Below are positions 58,801 to 64,000 of a stretch of DNA of 64,000 bases, in pieces. The DNA comes from Elysia crispata (taxonomy: Eukaryota > Mollusca > Gastropoda > Plakobranchidae): positions 123,501-187,500 of the forward strand of contig JAWDGP010005360.1 in assembly GCA_033675545.1 (NCBI GenBank), given 5' to 3'. Position numbers and translations under genes: made by a program. How positions within the stretch are numbered: the first letter of the stretch is position 1; every line of letters starts with the position of its first letter. The notes below the pieces were generated by a model. That model was not told the DNA's origin. It saw nothing but the letters and a program-made list of their open reading frames with translations, and ran no database searches.

Positions 58801-60680
58801 ACTAAGCTTTCAAACTCTTGTAGAAATTCATAAAATGCTCGAGAGTGGAGTATTTTCTGTTCTCAAGAGGCACATAGCATATTCCAAGTATAATGTCATC
58901 ATTAAAGTTTATTAGTTACCTATTTTTATCCACAAAACGGAGCTAGAGTCTATTTTTTATATATTTAATAAAAGTCGATAGTTTTAAAGTATGTACTAAA
59001 CTATGCGGCCCTAGAAATCGGGGACTTTCATTTTTAAAGATCATTGATTACTTTAAAGCACATCCTTGTGCATTCATAACATATATAGATCTATACAATA
59101 AACTATCAATCAATCCGAGGTGAAAACCTTTAGATTATGCTACTTCTTTGTATAATTTCCGCAACGAGTCTGATTTAACTTTTTTGTCGACCGTATGTAA
59201 AGTAATTGGCTGCGTCCGGAGGAAAGAGCCCCAGCAACTGGTGAAAATAGACGTTTCCGTTCTTTACGATTCAGATTGATTAGTTAATTTCGTGAAACTC
59301 TGGTGCGTTAATCTCTGATAATTTTAAAGTATCTTATCATATTGGCACAAGTAACAAGAATTCCCGAAAGGCAGTGGATTTCTTTAGTTTTTTTTTTTTT
59401 TGCAGGATCTATAACCTTGTAATGATCATTTAGAAAAATTGGAAGGATCTCTGTATTAGAAAGTATAGAATCACAGGTTTATGAGACACGCAGATGTCCC
59501 AACTGAAACTTCAATTTTTCTGTCCTTTCGTTTCGCAGTCTCTAAGGTCGTCCGACATATTAGTTTTGGTCACAACAAACTTCCTTTCCTTTTTTTTGTG
59601 TATAGAATCAGCCGATTTCCAGGGTTGGCGCCCTTGCTTTTACTGGTGGCAGATTAAAATTGTTCATCTTCCCCAAACTTTATCTCAGAGTTTTGTGCGC
59701 GCACGAAACGGCGTTGAAAGAAATGTGTAGAGATTAGGCAGAATATGAAAATTCTATTCCTCGTTCAATCTAAAATAATACGACATTTCTTGTAAAAAAA
59801 AATTGTGTGTTAGAAAAAAAAAAAAAAAAAAGGAAAAATCAATTAAGTTTTTTTTTTAGGTAAAGAAGTAATGTTGTCCTCTTTATTTCCCCTTTTGATT
59901 CCTAAATTTCAGTCTTATCTGGAACCGGGAGCGAGGACTCAATAAACACACTGTCAAATGATGGACAGGCTTGGAACGTGGTCTTCACAGAAGCCATATA
60001 AAGAAACATCCCCATATTATCATGGAGATGGGTCTGCTATATTTCTAATCATTCTCAACCTGTTCATTGATCGGATATACAGTTAGTATAAATGTACCAG
60101 GTGTAAGCTCTTTACTAAACATCTCTATGTATATGTTTTGGGATCAGTCTTTAATACTTGACAAAATTAACAAACCAAAATAAGACCAAAAGACAATAGA
60201 GAAACCATAACAAGTACTCAAATAAAATGTGTTTTAATTTTGTTTCCACGGAAAGCTTCGAAGACCATTTTACAGAGAAAAATGAACGTGTACCATTAAC
60301 AAAGCAAATGCACACCACTACTTTCAAATGACAAAACTTACGTTTCCAGATAGATGTAATAGATTAAATACTTTGTCGTAACATTAAAGTATCATTCTTC
60401 GTATATTAAGCTACAAATTTGTAACATTGGAGCTTAGGATTACACAGATTCATTTTTTCCCATTTTTACTACATTTCACACTAAATTCCCTTCAATATTG
60501 AAATTAAAGAAGTAAGTTTAAATCCAATATGTAGCCCAATGAAACTCCAATATACGGTTGGCAGTATCTTCTTGATTTTATACATTTCCTGTCTTGTTGT
60601 TTTTTTTTAAATTTAAAATGTTGGAGGAAACATACGGATCTATTTATACCAATCCATTTACCACTATACGCTATGTAATT
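55854..60680. other. intergenic stretch
   Basis: About 4.8 kb with no coding exon recognised. At 57300-57480 the phrase TCAAATGTG recurs about four times at irregular spacing. The rest is AT-rich single-copy-looking sequence with only short frames. Confidence 0.45.
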
Positions 60681-60686
60681 TTTATT
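60681..60686 (-). terminator. candidate polyadenylation signal of the glycine-rich peptide gene
   Basis: AATAAA in gene sense, about 265 bases after the stop codon at 60951. Confidence 0.35.
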
Positions 60687-60950
60687 CTCAACATCGCCAC
60701 AGATAAATGATATTTGATGAACATGATTATTGTCTTCATTCACGTTATAGTATACAATAGAAATACTTTCATAGTCATAAATCAATATTATTTTCTTCAA
60801 TCATACAATAATTATTACATCTTACCAAACAATGATATAACCATTATTTTGAGCTCATCAATCATACAAACACACTTTTCACATCACTCACGAACTGATA
60901 CAAACTCGCTGCTATTCATACAATGCAACACAATCCAAATTATCATGTAT

Positions 60951-63253
60951 TTATCTTCCAAACGTGTGAGAAAACGAAATTCCGGCGTTAGTCCCTCCCC
61001 CAGCTCCCCGTCCAATGTTGGCGCCCAAACTGGTCCGTCCATTGTTCCAGGTCCGTCCATAGCTGGCGCCATAGCTGGTTCCTCCCCTACCACGGTTGAT
61101 GTTAGCGCCCCAGTTGGTGTTGCCGCTGCTGTGGGACACGCCGGCCCCGTAGTTGGTACCTCCTGGGCCCCGAGAGATGTTACCGTTGTACGTGGTGCCG
61201 CCACGTTTGTGGTTCACGTCGATGCGACCTGTGGCGCCCCCTGGACCACGGTTTATGTTCCCGTCTATGGTGGTTTGTCTGGAGATGGGATGGTAGTAGG
61301 ATATTTTGGGTATACTCTGACCAGGTGTATTTGAATTATTCTCCGGCTAGATATCAGAAATGCTATAAGGTGCACTAGTTATGGGCTACAAAAAATACAT
61401 TTTCTACGAAGAAATTAATTCATTAATTCACAGGCATTAGTGAATAAAGATGTCGTTCCAGGACTGAAAAATATATCATTGGGACTGAAAGACGTTTACC
61501 TAAAAATGTTTTAACAATGCTCGCCTTGTAGGCTTTAACGTTTTTTTTTTTAATTTTCAAAAAACTGAATAGTCTTAGAAAAAAAGAAACTTTTCAAAGC
61601 CTGCAGGCTGGGAGTGTGGGATACCTACAAAAAGAAAGGAATTATTCATCAATGCAACCTCTCAAAAATACCCAACGGACATTAAAACTATCTGGAGCTA
61701 AAGGATAATTTCTCGCATCTTATGTCTTGAATTTCAATGTTTTTCAATTCCTTTATTTGACAATTCGCCTTGTTTGAAGCGACCTCACTGCTACAGATAA
61801 ATATGACAATGGCCTGCGCTGACATACATTAATTTTTACAATTCCTCAATAGGACTTTGGGGAAACTAACCTTTTTCTGATGGAATGTGGCATAAGAGAC
61901 TCTAAAGTAGACAGAGTGGCCTCCACTTGATACATGACGTCGCTGGCACTTTCGTGTAATCTCCTCATATCATTGATGAGATCTGTCACATCTGAAGAAA
62001 TGTGGAGAGAAATGATGTTGAAAATAACTTTCAGAGATACATGTAATTATATTATACAGATAAAGCAAAAAAAAAAAAAAATTTATAGGAACATTTATGA
62101 TAGAAAGAATGAGAGAGCCTGAAAAAGAAAAGATGGAAATAGATAAATGATAAAAGAAAGAAAGAAAACGATGAAAGGATTAAGAAGATAGAGGGAAAGA
62201 AAGTAACGGGCTAGACGGAGATAGGATAAGAGTAAAGATGCAGATGGAAAGGAAATAAAATAAATGCTTATTGATTTACTCAGCTATGAATTATTATTTT
62301 TTTTTAATAATATTTTGTGCATCTTTAATTTTATGAGCTGAATGAAGAGAAAGCAGAATTATAGAGATGAAAAGCTTTTGAATGATTTTATGCATGTTTT
62401 GACAATTAAAAAAAGAAAACCCAAATATAAACAGGAAAGGTGTGGTAGAGAATTGACAAACTGATGACGTTGGTGGATATTTTAGACAATTTTTTTTTAT
62501 AAGATTCTTTAAAATACTAAAAAAAAAAAAAAAAAAAAGAAAGAAAAGGCACATGCATAGCTACGAGGTGATTGGTTAATGAAAGAGATATATAACACTA
62601 GAGATGCAGTTTTATTTTTTAAATTCGAATTATTATGATTTAGATATATAAAACAATAACAACATCCTCTCATGTTGTGCCTCTCTTTTTTTTCTTAGTT
62701 CTTTTTGCATAGATACACTTGAAATATTTTTTTATAAAATATAAACTCGGACTGACACGCTTGTCAACGAATGAATTTCTATAATAATATTATTATTGAT
62801 TTATGTTTTCCAAAAGAAATATCCTCATTCGATGGGTGGTAATTTGTTAATTGGAAAATGAAAGAAATTAATTTATCCTTTGGTATTACTTTTCTCTATC
62901 CAATTGATTTGTACCTTTCAAACATTTAATTTAATCAAACAGCTTTATTTTGTCTGTTAAAGTTGGGTCTTTGGAGAAAAAAACGATTGAATTTCATTAT
63001 GTTGAGGTCCTAACAGAATGGCGAGCAATCTAGATGTGCACTTACCAACTGTTGGTTTATCTTCGTCTATCTGTGGGTAGTAAGTGGCGTCATCAACGAA
63101 ACCATCACCAATTGTAGCTTTATCGTCGACAAGTTGATGTTTGTCCGAGAAATCATCAACCACATTATCAACATCATCGCCTGTCTCAACTGGCACAGCA
63201 ACCACCACAGCTGCGGCAACAAATAGAGCAGAGATCAACAGCAGCAGCTTCAT
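60951..63253 (-). CDS. secreted precursor of a cationic glycine-rich repeat peptide (candidate antimicrobial peptide), 3 exons
   Basis: Exons 63046-63253, 61871-61991 and 60951-61278 join in frame to 218 residues. Residues 1-19 are a signal peptide (MKLLLLISALFVAAAVVVA). A pro-region of about 90 residues follows. It is acidic in its first half (many D and E) and helical-looking in its second (DVTDLINDMRRLHESASDV). Exon 2 ends in AGA-AAA-AG and exon 3 adds A, so a furin-type RKR site (residues 108-110) is completed at the junction. The predicted mature peptide is Q111-R218, 108 residues. It consists of QTTIDGN plus four repeats of about 26 residues with the pattern I-x-R-G-x-G-G ... G-x-N, and ends SHTFGR. 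It has about 10 Arg and 1 Lys against 2 Asp. This resembles glycine-rich immune peptides such as attacins and diptericins in composition and repeat style. No cysteines are present. Function is inferred, not shown. Confidence 0.82.
61279..61870 (-). other. intron 2 of the glycine-rich peptide gene
   Basis: The donor is GTTAGT just after exon 2. The chosen acceptor, CATCCCATCTCCAG, is the one that keeps the glycine-rich frame. No other exon was recognised inside. Confidence 0.6.
61992..63045 (-). other. intron 1 of the glycine-rich peptide gene
   Basis: The donor is GTAAGT and the acceptor TTTCTTCAG. AT-rich, with an A-run at 62521-62538. Nothing else was recognised. Confidence 0.6.
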
Positions 63254-63294
63254 CTTGAGATTGTCTTAGTCTGGTTTGGTGACTCGAAACGGTT

Positions 63295-63312
63295 GTTGTT
63301 GTTGTTGTTGTC
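63295..63312. repeat. short (GTT)n run
   Basis: Six GTT units in the 5' UTR region of the glycine-rich peptide gene. Confidence 0.6.
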
Positions 63313-63445
63313 AGTCAGATATTGGTGCCGTCAAAGACTGGAGGTAGAGATGGAGCAGCAGTGGTGATGACCAGGTCCACACAGTGGTAGATCTAGAGGG
63401 TGAGACTCCAAGGGAGTTTATCGGTGTCGTAGAAGCAGACGCGAG

Positions 63446-63452
63446 TTTTATA
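63446..63452 (-). promoter_or_regulatory. TATA box of the glycine-rich peptide gene
   Basis: TATAAAA in gene sense lies about 193 bases before the ATG, predicting a start near 63415 and a 5' UTR of about 160 bases. An AGATAAG word (GATA-type site, plus strand) is at 63531-63537. TATA boxes are common in inducible secreted-peptide genes. Confidence 0.5.
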
Positions 63453-63554
63453 CCTGTGTCTTACAGGACACGGATGTAGCGGACCAGGATGAGGATCAAA
63501 AGGTAACCTGGTCTGAGTGGTGCACGGGAGAGATAAGACCATCTGCATATGAAG

Positions 63555-63556
<2 letters not shown>

Positions 63557-63585
<29 letters not shown>

Positions 63586-63600
63586 GGGGGGGGGGGGGGA
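63557..63600. repeat. T-run followed by G-run
   Basis: Two long T runs then 14 G, about 300 bases upstream of the glycine-rich peptide gene. The G-run could form unusual structures and could also be misread in length. Confidence 0.7.
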
Positions 63601-64000
63601 CATAGAGGGTCAAGTGGAAAAATAATAAGCGGAGCTTAAGACAAAACAGGAAATAGCGAGACTAAAACAAAGTAAAAGTCAATTTGATAACTATCGTTAT
63701 TAAATGACAGGAGGTGTTTTTCCCCAAATATTTTATTTTAAGTTACCCAGGGGTGAATTCCTGATGTTTTGAAGTCCAGTTAAAATTACAGAAATTTTTA
63801 CAATAGAGACAAAACTATTATCTATTTAGTAAGGGTTCAATTTGGGAATAAATCTCATTTTAATAAATCAATATGTAAAGATGAAAAGAATGAGATTGTA
63901 GGAATATTTAAAAGTTAAAGTAGGAAATAAAAAAAATACAATGATGAATAACAAAGATGCTTTCAAGTTATACTTTATGGAACATAGTGGTAATTTTTTA
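63601..64000. other. end of window, nothing recognised
   Basis: AT-rich sequence with no coding exon, RNA or repeat seen. Confidence 0.45.

Noticed and set aside
60714-61334. 206-codon plus-strand open frame
   Set aside because: It is the antisense shadow of the glycine-rich repeat exon, whose minus-strand frame links to a signal-peptide exon.
61340-61350. Splice acceptor CTAG as start of the third exon of the peptide gene
   Set aside because: It puts the exon in a frame that stops within about 25 codons and destroys the glycine-rich repeats; the acceptor ending at 61279 keeps frame and completes RKR.
62294-62554. 86-codon minus-strand frame rich in Phe
   Set aside because: Largely a translated T-run inside intron 1 of the peptide gene.

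Overview
The window is animal nuclear DNA, AT-rich, with split genes, long microsatellites and a mix of SINE, LINE, LTR and MITE elements. The conserved genes (an IRF, CDC73/parafibromin, a zDHHC enzyme) show a bilaterian. The dense TCTAGATC palindromes and very long compound trinucleotide arrays suggest a mollusc, most likely a heterobranch gastropod. That placement is an inference; no species is claimed.

Layout: 0.1-0.6 kb, minus-strand exon with most of a THAP domain. 1.75-11.4 kb (+), a 10-exon gene for an unrecognised 486-residue protein that reads as four copies of one ~105-residue domain; a spare last exon at 11.8-11.96 kb would swap its tail for a membrane segment. 14.5-16.3 kb (-), an interferon regulatory factor coded in one exon, convergent with the previous gene. 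17.2-21.2 kb (-), a Ty3/gypsy LTR element lying upstream of IRF. 21.2-26.4 kb, gene-poor and microsatellite-rich. 26.5-37.6 kb (-), CDC73 in 14 exons. 41.3-42.9 kb (+), a small membrane-anchored RING protein in two coding exons. 43-53 kb, local tandem duplications, a pogo-type MITE and a LINE fragment. 53.05-53.93 kb (-), a single-exon DHHC palmitoyltransferase. 54-60.9 kb, no gene seen. 60.95-63.25 kb (-), a three-exon secreted precursor: signal peptide, acidic pro-region, an RKR cleavage site formed exactly at an exon junction, then a cationic glycine-rich peptide of four ~26-residue repeats.

The genes do not form an operon. The most interesting items are the glycine-rich peptide precursor (a candidate undescribed antimicrobial peptide), the four-fold repeat protein with its alternative tail, and the IRF with an altered DNA-recognition helix. 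Exon borders were set by hand from splice consensus and reading phase; every join given keeps the frame.
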